From Amycolatopsis sp. DSM 110486 (GTDB lineage Bacteria > Actinomycetota > Actinomycetes > Mycobacteriales > Pseudonocardiaceae), in NCBI RefSeq assembly GCF_019468465.1, contig NZ_CP080519.1, forward strand, positions 496,001 through 560,000: DNA of 64,000 nt, in the 5' to 3' direction. The position numbers and the translations under genes are program-made. Numbering within the stretch: the stretch's first letter is position 1; each line of letters opens with the position of its first letter. Shown here in pieces: positions 33,771 to 41,455 of this stretch. The notes under the pieces were generated by a model. The model ran no database searches, was not told the origin of the DNA, and was given only the letters and a program-made list of their open reading frames with translations.

Positions 33771-34276
33771 GCGTTCACCTTTCGGAACCGGTCGTGCGCC
33801 ACGCGCCACAAAGCGCCGTCCGCGGTCGCGCCGGCCAGGCCGTCCAGATGGGCGAGGCCGACGAGCGCGAGGGTGCGCGGATCGCCGATTCCGGCAGTCG
33901 CCAACGTGCGGTCCGGGCTCCAGCGGGTCGACCACAAGAGGCGCCGAGTCATCTGTGCCCAGCCGGTCGCCGGTCCGGTCATGATCCACAGATCGGGGTC
34001 CGCAGCGGCGAATCGTGAGGCAGGGCGCAGCCAGGACGCCGCGGTCTCGGGCCAGGTGACCGTGCCGAGAGTCCGGCCGCCGGCGCGGTCCCAGGCGGAT
34101 TCGACCGAGCGTGCGGTCGCGAGGGCGCGGGCAGTGCGGCCGGAGCCGATCGCGATGTCCCGGGCGCCGCGGCCGCGGGCGAGCCGGACGATGGCCTCGA
34201 TCTCGACGTCGGTGGCCATCAGGTCCGCGTCGTGAGTGGCGGGCCTCGTCAGCAAGGGGCTGGTCAGGACTTCCAT
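33767..34276 (-). CDS. Periplasmic-binding-like domain protein in the repair operon
   Basis: The ATG at 34276 lies inside the end of the Ada-type domain gene (13-base overlap). The 169-residue protein (MEVLTSPLLTRPATHDADLM) resembles one lobe of type 1 periplasmic-binding proteins: VEIEAIVRLARGRGARDIAI, GRTLGTVTWPETAASWLRPA and DPDLWIMTGPATGWAQM. No signal peptide or lipobox is present, so it is not an ordinary transport protein. Its place between an Ada-type zinc domain and Tag, with overlaps on both sides, says it acts with the repair enzymes. What it does there is unknown. Confidence 0.7.
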   Translation of the reverse strand: MEVLTSPLLTRPATHDADLMATDVEIEAIVRLARGRGARDIAIGSGRTARALATARSVESAWDRAGGRTLGTVTWPETAASWLRPASRFAAADPDLWIMTGPATGWAQMTRRLLWSTRWSPDRTLATAGIGDPRTLALVGLAHLDGLAGATADGALWRVAHDRFRKVNA

Positions 34277-34542
34277 GTTTCGCCGTTCTCCCGGGCGGTC
34301 TTCCGTTTCCGGTGGCGGTCCTCGCAGCACGTCCCGCAGGGGGCGGAAACCGGCCGCGGTGGCCTCGTCGGCGAAGAAGACACGATGCGTGACGTAGCCG
34401 TCGCGGGCGATCGCGCAGCGCACGGGCAGTCGAGCCGCCCGTGGATCTTCGCTTTGCGGTGGCCGCCCCACGCCGCCTTGACCGGCGACTGGCACGGGAG
34501 GCCGTCTGGTCCGAGCAGGTAGGTCTTCGCCTCGTCGATCAT
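34264..34542 (-). CDS. Ada-type zinc-binding domain protein with two compensating frameshifts
   Basis: The frame ATG 34542 to TGA 34264 is open for 92 residues. Residues 1-43 (MIDEAKTYLLGPDGLPCQSP to GRLDCPCA) and the last about 23 (CGTCCEDRHRKRKTARENGE to the end) match the metal-binding domain of Ada: two cysteines at each end. The middle (ARSPATATSRIV and on) does not; the expected middle (AIARDGYVTHRVFFADEATA) is in another frame. A net loss of one base (mod 3) near 34400-34415 and a gain of one, most simply in the G5 run 34339-34343, cancel out. It may be a double assembly error or a real pair of mutations. The gene overlaps both neighbours by coupled start/stop signals. Confidence 0.75.
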   Translation of the reverse strand: MIDEAKTYLLGPDGLPCQSPVKAAWGGHRKAKIHGRLDCPCAARSPATATSRIVSSSPTRPPRPVSAPCGTCCEDRHRKRKTARENGETWKS

Positions 34543-35273
34543 GCTGCGTCGTGGAAGACGAGCGCGAGGGTGTGCCGTTCGCCCGATCTGATGGCGGACA
34601 CGCCGTGCCGGACCGGTGCGGCCGACCAGCCGCGAGCGGATTCGACCGGCCGGTCGCGGGTGGTGAACAGATAGCCGTGACCGTGCGGCAGCAGGGTGGC
34701 CGTGCCCCGCGACTGGGCACGAGGACGCTGTTCCAGCAGCAGGAATTCCCCACCGGTGTGGTCCACGCCCGGCTCGTTGAGGTTGATCACGACCTGCAGC
34801 GGGAACACCAGGTCGCCGTACAGGTCGCGGTGGAGGGCGTTCCAGTCCTTCTCGGCGTAGCGGAGCAGGATCGCGGTGGACTTCGCCTGGCCGGCGTCGT
34901 GGCACATCCGGAGCCACTCGTCGAGCGTGTCCGGCCAGGGCGCGGGCCGGCCCAGCTTGGTCCACCAGTCGCGGGCGATAGGCAGCAGGCGCGGGTACAA
35001 CGCCTGCTTGAGCCGCTCGATCGGCTCCGGGTACGGCGCGTGGAAGTACCGGTACTCGCCCCGGCCGAAGCGATGCCGGCCCATGTCGACAGTGCTGCGG
35101 AACAGGTCGTCCTGCTCGTACAGCTTTCTGATCTCCTCGGTCTCCTCCGGGGCCAGCAGCCGGGGCAGCAGTGCCCCGCCGTACTCGTTGACCTCGGCGG
35201 TGATCGCCGTCCAGTCTCCCGACTCGACCCGGTCACGCCAGCGGTCGCCGGTCTTCCGCCGTGCAGCGCTCAT
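34539..35273 (-). CDS. 2OG-Fe(II) oxygenase (AlkB-like role)
   Basis: The ATG at 35273 overlaps the upstream stop (ATGA) and gives 244 residues (MSAARRKTGDRWRDRVESGD). The iron site is HxD in WNALHRDLYGDLVFP; the distal His and 2OG-binding Arg are in PVRHGVSAIRSGERHTLALVFH. The N-terminal part (NEYGGALLPRLLAPEETEEI) fits oxygenases of the prolyl-hydroxylase/AlkB type. In this operon with methyltransferases, an Ada-type domain and Tag, oxidative removal of alkyl groups from DNA is the likely function, although the sequence is not that of classical AlkB. Confidence 0.85.
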   Translation of the reverse strand: MSAARRKTGDRWRDRVESGDWTAITAEVNEYGGALLPRLLAPEETEEIRKLYEQDDLFRSTVDMGRHRFGRGEYRYFHAPYPEPIERLKQALYPRLLPIARDWWTKLGRPAPWPDTLDEWLRMCHDAGQAKSTAILLRYAEKDWNALHRDLYGDLVFPLQVVINLNEPGVDHTGGEFLLLEQRPRAQSRGTATLLPHGHGYLFTTRDRPVESARGWSAAPVRHGVSAIRSGERHTLALVFHDAA

Positions 35274-35884
35274 GCCGCCTCCAGCTTCAACAGTGCCGTC
35301 TTGGCTTCGAGCCCGCCGATGTACCCGCCGAGCGTGCCGTCGGAACGCAGCACGCGGTGACACGGGACGACGATCGGCAACGGGTTGGTCGCGCAGGCGG
35401 TGCCGACCGCGCGGACGGCCTTCGGGTTGCCGACGAGCTCGGCCATGTCCCGGTAACTGCGGGTCTGGCCGTAACCGATTTCGGGCAGATGCGTCTGCAC
35501 GAGCCGCCGGAATCCGCGCGACAGCGACAGATCGAGGGGCACGTCGAAGGCCCGGCGGACTTTGGCGAAATACTCGTCGATCTCGCGTGCGACCGGGTCC
35601 AGCCGTTTCGGAGCGCGCAGGATGCGCGAGCTCACCTTCTGGCCGAGGACTTCCAGCACCCGGTCGTGGTCCTCGCTGGCGAATGCCACGCGGACCACAC
35701 CCGCCGGCGTCGCGGCGAGCAGCAGCTTGCCCACCGGCGAGTCGACGGTGGAGTACGCGACATCGAGCAGGCCGGCCAGCTCGGCCTCATTCGCCAACCG
35801 ACGGTGCAGCCGATCGAGAAGATCGGCGTCCACGGGCGTCGACAGCAGCGCGACCATGTCGTCTTCGTTGCGAATGTCGTTCAT
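35270..35884 (-). CDS. ogt: Methylated-DNA-protein-cysteine methyltransferase (Ogt type)
   Basis: The 204-residue protein (MNDIRNEDDMVALLSTPVDA) ends in the methyltransferase domain with acceptor cysteine in IVVPCHRVLRSDGTLGGYIGG. The preceding domain (YSTVDSPVGKLLLAATPAGVVRVAF, FAKVRRAFDVPLDLSLSRGFRRLVQTHL) is the RNase-H-like N-domain. The extra N-terminal about 40 residues replace the Ada AraC domain. It irreversibly removes O6-alkyl groups from guanine. It is the third gene of the operon, its start overlapping the stop of the sigma factor gene (ATGA) and its stop overlapping the oxygenase start. Confidence 0.92.
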   Translation of the reverse strand: MNDIRNEDDMVALLSTPVDADLLDRLHRRLANEAELAGLLDVAYSTVDSPVGKLLLAATPAGVVRVAFASEDHDRVLEVLGQKVSSRILRAPKRLDPVAREIDEYFAKVRRAFDVPLDLSLSRGFRRLVQTHLPEIGYGQTRSYRDMAELVGNPKAVRAVGTACATNPLPIVVPCHRVLRSDGTLGGYIGGLEAKTALLKLEAA

Positions 35885-36378
35885 GACGATGCTCCTCTCG
35901 TGATCGCGCCCGGACGGTTCTTTCTGAGGTTCTTCAGCCCGTCGGCAGCGGCTCTGCGCGCCGCGTCGACGGAACCGCCGAGAATCTCCGCGATCTCGGC
36001 GTACGCCAGACCCCCGACGTAGCGGTACGCCACGGCTTGACGCTGTTTCACCGGCAGACCACCCACCGCGGCCCAGAGGTCCCGATCCTCCAGATCAGGA
36101 ATGCCCAGCGTTGTCGGCACCTCCGGGACCTCCCCGACCGGCAGCGGATTCCGCTTCGCCGCACGCAGCAGATCGATGGCCTTGCGGTGCGCGATCGTCA
36201 CGAGCCACGCCTCGACGTTCGCCGTCTCCGGCAGGTCGGGATAGGCGCGCATGGCGGAAAGGAAGGTCTCCGACCACGCGTCCTCCGCATCGTGCGGACC
36301 GAGGACGACCCGGCAGACCCGCACCACGGTTGCGCCGTGCCGCGCGACTATTTGCTCGAAAGGCAGCTGCATGTCCAT
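35881..36378 (-). CDS. ECF-type RNA polymerase sigma factor
   Basis: From the ATG at 36378 (a second ATG two codons on is also possible) the protein has about 165 residues: MDMQLPFEQIVARHGATVVR, sigma-2 with GPHDAEDAWSETFLSAMRAY and VEAWLVTIAHRKAIDLLRAAKR, and sigma-4 with GLPVKQRQAVAYRYVGGLAYAEIAEILGGSVDAARRAAADGLKNLRK. It is a short two-domain ECF factor with no C-terminal extension. No anti-sigma gene is adjacent. Instead it sits between two alkyltransferase genes, 43 bases after the first, coupled to the second. It probably directs the alkylation response. Confidence 0.88.
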   Translation of the reverse strand: MDMQLPFEQIVARHGATVVRVCRVVLGPHDAEDAWSETFLSAMRAYPDLPETANVEAWLVTIAHRKAIDLLRAAKRNPLPVGEVPEVPTTLGIPDLEDRDLWAAVGGLPVKQRQAVAYRYVGGLAYAEIAEILGGSVDAARRAAADGLKNLRKNRPGAITRGASS

Positions 36379-36421
36379 CCCACTGAAGACGAATTCGACG
36401 TAGCCGCTGTGAGATCGCCGG

Positions 36422-36931
36422 TCACGACGAGCGTCCCACACGGACCCGGGACTGCTCGTGTTCCAGCAACGCCCGCTTCCGCCGCAATCCGCCGGCGTAC
36501 CCGGTGAGCGAGCCGGTGGAGCCGACCACGCGGTGGCACGGCACGAACACACACAACGGGTTCGCGCCGACGGCCTTCCCGACGTCTCGCGCGAGGTCGC
36601 GGCCGCCCAGCTGCTCGGCGATCCGGCCGTAGGTGGTCGTCTCGCCGCAGTGAATGGCCTTCACGATGTCCCACACAGCGTGCTGGAACGCATCGCCCTC
36701 GGCAGCGAACGGAAGATCGAATTCCCACCGTTCGCCGGCCAGATACTCCCGCAACTGCCGGGCCGCCTCGCCCAGCAGCGGATCCGCCGAAACAACCGCC
36801 TCCGGGCCGAACGCCTCCGGCGAAGGCCGGCCGACATGACGGCTGAAATACAGGCCGGTGACAGCCTCACCCCGGGCCACCAGCGTGACCGGTCCGAGCC
36901 CTGTCTCGACGACGACGTGTCGGATGCTCAT
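36422..36931 (-). CDS. ogt: Methylated-DNA-protein-cysteine methyltransferase (second copy)
   Basis: The 169-residue protein (MSIRHVVVETGLGPVTLVAR) has acceptor cysteine in VFVPCHRVVGSTGSLTGYAGG and DNA-binding segment TTTYGRIAEQLGGRDLARDVGKAVGANP. It is a classical Ogt-length enzyme, clearly different from the second one in this operon, so the two are not recent duplicates. It is the first recognised gene of the minus-strand repair operon, with a purine-rich ribosome site (GGAGGAGAGGAGGCAGGA). An unassigned ORF upstream overlaps its ATG by four bases. Confidence 0.92.
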   Translation of the reverse strand: MSIRHVVVETGLGPVTLVARGEAVTGLYFSRHVGRPSPEAFGPEAVVSADPLLGEAARQLREYLAGERWEFDLPFAAEGDAFQHAVWDIVKAIHCGETTTYGRIAEQLGGRDLARDVGKAVGANPLCVFVPCHRVVGSTGSLTGYAGGLRRKRALLEHEQSRVRVGRSS

Positions 36932-37182
36932 TCCTGCCTCCTCTCCTCCGCCCCGTAGACGACCGCCGCGTACAAAACGTGAGATGGCCTCTTACCGCGA
37001 TCGACGCTGAAGCCCGCTCGCGTACGTCCTGGGCGAGCACGACGAGGCTGCACCTTCAGCCGGACCAGCGTGCAGGCGCGCTGCGCCTCCGCCAGCGGAC
37101 GGCCGGTGTGCTCGCTGCGGGCCAGCAGGCGATGTTGGTACGCAGGCTGGTCAACGGCGTGCACAGCGATTTCCTTCGGCAT
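36928..37182 (-). CDS. Possible remnant with antitoxin-like N-terminus
   Basis: MPKEIAVHAVDQPAYQHRLL followed by ARSEHTGRPLAEAQRACTLV has coding-like codon use and recalls ribbon-helix-helix (FitA-type) antitoxins. The C-terminal half is Arg-rich and not family-like. The stop overlaps the methyltransferase ATG (ATGA), which argues for translation. No PIN-type toxin is adjacent. It may be a decayed gene or a leader ORF of the repair operon. Confidence 0.3.
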   Translation of the reverse strand: MPKEIAVHAVDQPAYQHRLLARSEHTGRPLAEAQRACTLVRLKVQPRRARPGRTRAGFSVDRGKRPSHVLYAAVVYGAEERRQE

Positions 37183-37360
37183 ACACGCCGTCGTCCGGTC
37201 GGAACGGCCGATCGACGTCGACGGATTCGCCGTCCTCCGAGTAGCCGACGGAAAAACCGTGACCGCGAAGATTGACCTTCGCGACACTCCACCGTCTGGC
37301 GACCGGCCATTATCACCCAAATTACCGCCAATCTTGACTCGCAGGCGGTAGTGTGCGGCA

Positions 37361-37702
37361 GTGGGCAGCCGCGAAACACCTCATCAACGCTTCTTCAGGG
37401 AAGACCAACTGGGTGGTTCTTACACGCCGCTGGGCTCCGGTACGGCGGACGCAGGCACATCACCTGACGGCCCTGCCTTCCGCGCTCGTACCGCTGGCTT
37501 CATAACGATCTTGCCGCCTATCGGACGTCGGCCGTGGACTGCGAACTGGTCCGAAGAGCGCAATGGCGAAATTCTGGACATGTTCGAAGCTGACACCTTC
37601 GATGAAGCGTCAGCTTGGTCGTTCGAGCAAACGACCGAAGTGTTCATTCGACAGGAAACTGGCGAACTCGTTCGCGCCGAACGACCCAAACCGACCCGAT
37701 AA
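37361..37702 (+). CDS. Hypothetical protein, lower-GC orphan
   Basis: GTG start at 37361 gives 113 residues (MGSRETPHQRFFREDQLGGS; later ANWSEERNGEILDMFEADTF). Codon bias is weaker and base composition lower in GC than the surroundings, suggesting acquired DNA. It is acidic in its middle, has no membrane segment and no recognisable family. It lies just left of the IS5 element. Confidence 0.45.
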   Translation: MGSRETPHQRFFREDQLGGSYTPLGSGTADAGTSPDGPAFRARTAGFITILPPIGRRPWTANWSEERNGEILDMFEADTFDEASAWSFEQTTEVFIRQETGELVRAERPKPTR

Positions 37703-37832
37703 TAAAAGACAAGCCACGCTGAGCGCTTCTGGACGCACCCCCTGCCTGCCACCCCGAGCAGAACCCACACCGTCGCGGCGACGACGGGCTGGGAAGCACC
37801 ATCCGCTCTATCCGGCAGAATCCGTGCTCGGA

Positions 37833-38754
37833 CTAGGGCATGTCTGACAAAGCCTTGGTCCAGGTGATCACGGCATGGAGGACTACTGCGGAGCGGTAGA
37901 CGATGGCCAACTTGTCGAAGCGGGTGGCCAGGCCGCGCCATTGTTTGAGCAGGTTGAAGCCGCGTTCGACGACGTTGCGGCCTTGGTAGTCGACCGGGTC
38001 GAACGCTGGTGGGCGGCCGCCTCGTGAACCCCGCCGTGCGCGGTGCCCGACCTGATCGGCAGGTTCGGGGATCACGGCGGTGATGCCGCGGGTGCGCAAG
38101 TGCCCGCGGATCGCTCGCGAGGAGTAGGCCTTGTCGCCCCGGACCCGGTCGGGACGGGTGCGCGCCCGGCCACGCCCCATTCGAGCGACGCGCAGATGTC
38201 GCATCAGGTGCGGAAACATCGGCGCGTCCCCGGCTTGGCCGGGCCCGACCAGAGCTACCAGCGGCCGCCCGTTGCCGTCGACGAGGTGGTGAACTTTGGT
38301 GCTCCAGCCTCCGCGGGAGCGGCCGATCGCGTGATCAGGCGGCTCGGCGAGCAGATCCGTGTAATTCGACCCAGCCCCCCGTGACACGCCTGACGTTGGT
38401 GGCGTGCTGATGCGCCCGCGCGATCGTGGAATCCACCGACACCGCCCAGTCGATCTGCCCGGCCGCGTCCGCGGCGGTGAGCAGCCGCTGCAGCACCATG
38501 TCCCACGTGCCGTCCCCCGCCATCCGGCGATGCCAGGTCCAGATCGTCTGCCACGAACCAAACACCTCGGGCACGTCCCGCCACGCGATCCCACACCGAT
38601 ATCGGTAGACGATCCCCTCCACCATCGCCCGCGCATCCGAAAACGGACGACCCCGCTTACCGGTCCGCGCCGGCAACAAGTCTTTGATCAACGCCCACTG
38701 CTCGTCTGACAGCAACTGAAACCGCGACACGACCGACAGCATCCCAGCTGCCAC
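37833..38754 (-). CDS. IS5-family transposase in two frames (probable programmed frameshift)
   Basis: The first frame (38754-38335) encodes FQLLSDEQWALIKDLLPART and CGIAWRDVPEVFGSWQTIWT (DUF4096-type N-domain), then the first DDE Asp in WAVSVDSTIARAHQH. The second frame encodes SKVHHLVDG-like DDE core: GGWSTKVHHLVDGNGRPLVA, second Asp in RVRGDKAYSS, Glu in NVVERGFNLLKQWRGLATRF. They join at a run of six G (C6 at 38375-38380 on the plus strand), where a -1 shift makes a fused protein of about 270 residues. This is how several IS5-group elements control transposition. Both parts look intact, so the element may be active. Confidence 0.88.
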
Positions 38755-38781
38755 AGACGATGTTTGTCAGACACGCCCTAG
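37833..38781. mobile_element. IS5-family insertion sequence (IS427-type) with CTAG ends
   Basis: Imperfect terminal inverted repeats: GGGCATGTCTGACAAAGCC starting at 37837, and the complement of tttgtcagacacgccc ending at 38777, i.e. GGGC(A/G)TGTCTGACAAA. Both ends are flanked by CTAG (37833-37836 and 38778-38781), fitting a 4-bp CTAG target duplication typical of the IS427 group. The element (about 941 bp) holds one transposase gene on the minus strand in two overlapping frames. The transposase stop TAG is formed by the left-end CTAG. Confidence 0.9.
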
Positions 38782-38843
38782 TCCTCACTCCATCGCTGAT
38801 CGATCCGTTGGAGTGGAGGTGTTCGACGAGGCTGAGCGGGACG

Positions 38844-39341
38844 TCACCGCGATCCGGCACGAGGCCGGCCCGACGCGTCCACCGGTTCCAGGATGACGAC
38901 GGGGATCCGGCGAGCGGTGCGCTGTTGGTACCGTTCGTACCCGGGGTACACCGAGACGATCCTCTCCCAGAGCGTCGTCCTCTCGTCTCCCGCGGCGGTG
39001 CGCGCGACCATCGGCCGCGTCGTGCCGCGCAGTGTGACCTGGACGTCGGGGTTGGCGCGAAGGTTGTGGTACCAGGCCGGGTGCCGGTCGTCGCCTCCGA
39101 ATGAGGCCACCAGGACGACGCGGTCGTCGTCGACGATCGGTGCGGCGAGTGTCGTGATCCGCCGCTGCCCTGACTTCCTGCCGATCGTCACCAATCCGAC
39201 CACCGGCATGCCCATGGCGTGGCCGAACACCCGTCCGCTGGACCTCATGAACACGGCAGCATGCATCTTCGTCGCCGCTTTGTAGAACACATCCTTCAGC
39301 CGCGACGACGCGGACGTCGGGTGGGTAGACGCAGTACTCAT
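38844..39341 (-). CDS. Nitroreductase-family deazaflavin (F420)-dependent oxidoreductase
   Basis: The ATG at 39341 overlaps the upstream stop (ATGA); the protein has 165 residues (MSTASTHPTSASSRLKDVFY). Signature: MGMPVVGLVTIGRKSGQRRITTLAAP, VVLVASFGGDDRHPAWYHNLRANPDVQVTLRG and WERIVSVYPGYERYQQRTARRIPVVILEPV. This is the Ddn-like split-barrel family that uses F420. It is coupled to an erythromycin-esterase-like gene and divergent from a TetR gene. Confidence 0.88.
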   Translation of the reverse strand: MSTASTHPTSASSRLKDVFYKAATKMHAAVFMRSSGRVFGHAMGMPVVGLVTIGRKSGQRRITTLAAPIVDDDRVVLVASFGGDDRHPAWYHNLRANPDVQVTLRGTTRPMVARTAAGDERTTLWERIVSVYPGYERYQQRTARRIPVVILEPVDASGRPRAGSR

Positions 39342-40663
39342 CGGAACTCCTCGAGGGTGGGCTGATTCCGGGGTGGTGGCTCGGCGCCGGCCCGGCGTGA
39401 TGAGTGGGTGGCGACGTAGTCGTTGCAACTGATGAGGGGGGTGTGGGCGATCGCGTCGAAGGCGTCGAAGACGGGGACGTCCATGAAGTAGTCCTCCATT
39501 CGTGTCTGCTGGAAGGATTCGGCGTCGTTGATGTCGCGGCGGGCGGCGCTGAGGATGGCGATGGTGAGTGCGGTTTGGCTCACGAACGCGTTCTCGATGG
39601 CACGCTCGGTGAGCGACGGCAGCGGGACATCGGAGACCTCAAACCCGGGGACGCGTTCGGGGGCGGGGCGGACGCGGGCGGTTCGGCCGTGACCGCCGGT
39701 GACGGCGATGGCCCGGTAGTCGTCGCCGAGAGCTTGGGCGAGGTGGTAGCCGGCGGGGAACAGCCCGGCGGGACCTGCATGAGGCACCTTGCGGATGTGC
39801 ACGTTGTGCAGGGCAAGCACGACTCGGGTCTCCGGCTCGTCGTCGAGGAGCTGCAGGACCTCCTCGGCCATGCATTCGTCGAGGGCGGCCGAGCCCACGG
39901 GGAGGCCACGTCCAGCGACGTCGCGGTGGAAGTGGTCCAGACGCCACGCGAAGCCGAGATGCCGCAGCGCCGCGGCGTGCTCCTGCTCGCGATGCGTGCC
40001 GCGCTGGCTGGCGGCCATCGTCTCAAGCCGGAACCGCAGGCGGCTCAGCGTGGCGGTCAGGGCGTCCTGGTCGGCCGGTTCCAGGGCCGCGTAGCGGCTC
40101 AGCGTCGTGAAGATCTCGCTGTCGTGATACTTTCGCGCGCGCTCGGCTGCCTGCTCCAGTAGCGGCAGCGCATCGGGGTCGGCTGACCGCAGATGGCCCG
40201 CGGCCGCCTCGAGCTCGGGCAGCGGCGATCCTCCGCCAGGCACGGTACCGATCCACCGCAGTGGACGGGACGCGGTGCGGTTGTGTGCGCGGATCCAGGC
40301 CAGCAGGTCGTGCACCTCGCGGGACTCCAGCAGACCCACCATGCTGGCGCGGGAGGCGATCTCGGCCACGGTTCCGGCTCCGCCGTGCAGCCAGGCGTCG
40401 ATCGCGTCTGCCCCGACGGTAGGGGCCTCGACCGCGAGCACGGTGAAACCACAGCGTTCCGCCAGGAAGCGCAGCAACCGGTGCCGCACCAGGGAGAACT
40501 CCCGGACATGGTGCGCGGCCTCACCGATGGCGACGACGCGGGCGTTGCCGATGAACTCGCGCACAGGTTCGAGGTCGTCCAGGCCGGCGTGGGGATCGAG
40601 GGTGTCCAGTGACAGGGCGTGCGAACGCACCCAGTCGGCGAACCCCATGCTGTCGAGCTTCAT
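39338..40663 (-). CDS. Erythromycin esterase family protein
   Basis: The 441-residue protein has the EreA-like fold: VVAIGEAAHHVREFSLVRHRLLRFLAE with the motif GEAAH (Glu and His of the active site), a helical middle, ETRVVLALHNVHIRKVP with the second active-site His, and FDAFDAIAHTPLISCNDY near the end. Family members open macrolide lactones or hydrolyse related esters, but many genomic members have unknown substrates. It is followed by a coupled deazaflavin oxidoreductase gene, and a TetR gene is divergent 171 bases upstream. A macrolide-resistance role is possible, not shown. Confidence 0.85.
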   Translation of the reverse strand: MKLDSMGFADWVRSHALSLDTLDPHAGLDDLEPVREFIGNARVVAIGEAAHHVREFSLVRHRLLRFLAERCGFTVLAVEAPTVGADAIDAWLHGGAGTVAEIASRASMVGLLESREVHDLLAWIRAHNRTASRPLRWIGTVPGGGSPLPELEAAAGHLRSADPDALPLLEQAAERARKYHDSEIFTTLSRYAALEPADQDALTATLSRLRFRLETMAASQRGTHREQEHAAALRHLGFAWRLDHFHRDVAGRGLPVGSAALDECMAEEVLQLLDDEPETRVVLALHNVHIRKVPHAGPAGLFPAGYHLAQALGDDYRAIAVTGGHGRTARVRPAPERVPGFEVSDVPLPSLTERAIENAFVSQTALTIAILSAARRDINDAESFQQTRMEDYFMDVPVFDAFDAIAHTPLISCNDYVATHSSRRAGAEPPPRNQPTLEEFR

Positions 40664-40834
40664 CTCGACATGTTACAGAGCTGTCAAAGTTACTGCCACC
40701 CCGGAATTCTCCATCCTTGCTCTTCGGCGCGTTCCAGTCCGGACTATTCCCTGGCTTGTGGGATCCTTCGCCTGATTCTGTCGTGCGCCACCGACCCCTC
40801 AGAAACACGCGGCGGGCTGCTAACATTGACAGTG

Positions 40835-41455
40835 ATGTCCACAAACGCAGTTCATCATTCACCGCGGCAGCATCGCCGGGCAGACGCCGAGCGCAGCATT
40901 GCGACGATCCTCGACGCGGCGGTGATCATCCTGCGCGACCGCCCCCGCGCCAGCATGACCGAGATCGCGACCGCCGCCGGCGTCGCCCGCCAGACCGTCT
41001 ACACGCACTACCCGTCCCGAGCGGCCCTCATCCACGCTGTCGAGCAGCGCGCCCTGACCGATGTCGTCGCAGCCATCGACGCCGCCGACATCGACCACGG
41101 TTCCCCCGCGGCGGCGCTCGACCGCCTGCTCACCGTCGCGTGGCAGACCGGGAATCGCCATCACCTGCCCGAGATCCCGTCCACGCAAGCCACTGGCGAG
41201 GCCACCCGCAAGCAGCACCAACCGATCCTCGACCGCCTGCAGCAGTTGATCACCCGGGGCCAAGACGAGGGCGCGTTCGACCCCCGGCTACCAGCCACCT
41301 GGCTGGTAGCGACCTTCCTCGCCCTCGCCCACGCTGCAGGCGACGAAGTCAGAGCCAACCGGATGAACGCCGACGACGCTCTCCGCGCACTCCGCCGCTC
41401 CCTAAGCCGCGTCCTCGGCGTCGACCACCTCGCCGCCGCGCCAGATCCGGACTGA
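40835..41455 (+). CDS. TetR/AcrR family regulator
   Basis: The ATG at 40835 gives 206 residues (MSTNAVHHSPRQHRRADAER); the longer frame is not family-like. The helix-turn-helix is MTEIATAAGVARQTVYTHYPSRAALIHAVEQ. The C-terminal domain (AAALDRLLTVAWQTGNRHHL to WLVATFLALAHAAGDEV) is variable, as usual. It is divergent from the erythromycin-esterase operon. A small inverted repeat ACAG-n2-CTGT in the intergenic region (about 40673-40682) may be its operator. Confidence 0.85.
   Translation: MSTNAVHHSPRQHRRADAERSIATILDAAVIILRDRPRASMTEIATAAGVARQTVYTHYPSRAALIHAVEQRALTDVVAAIDAADIDHGSPAAALDRLLTVAWQTGNRHHLPEIPSTQATGEATRKQHQPILDRLQQLITRGQDEGAFDPRLPATWLVATFLALAHAAGDEVRANRMNADDALRALRRSLSRVLGVDHLAAAPDPD

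Noticed and set aside
40673..40682. ACAG-n2-CTGT repeat as a confirmed TetR operator
   Set aside because: Four-base arms are too short to support a claim without a second copy; mentioned only as a possibility in the TetR entry.
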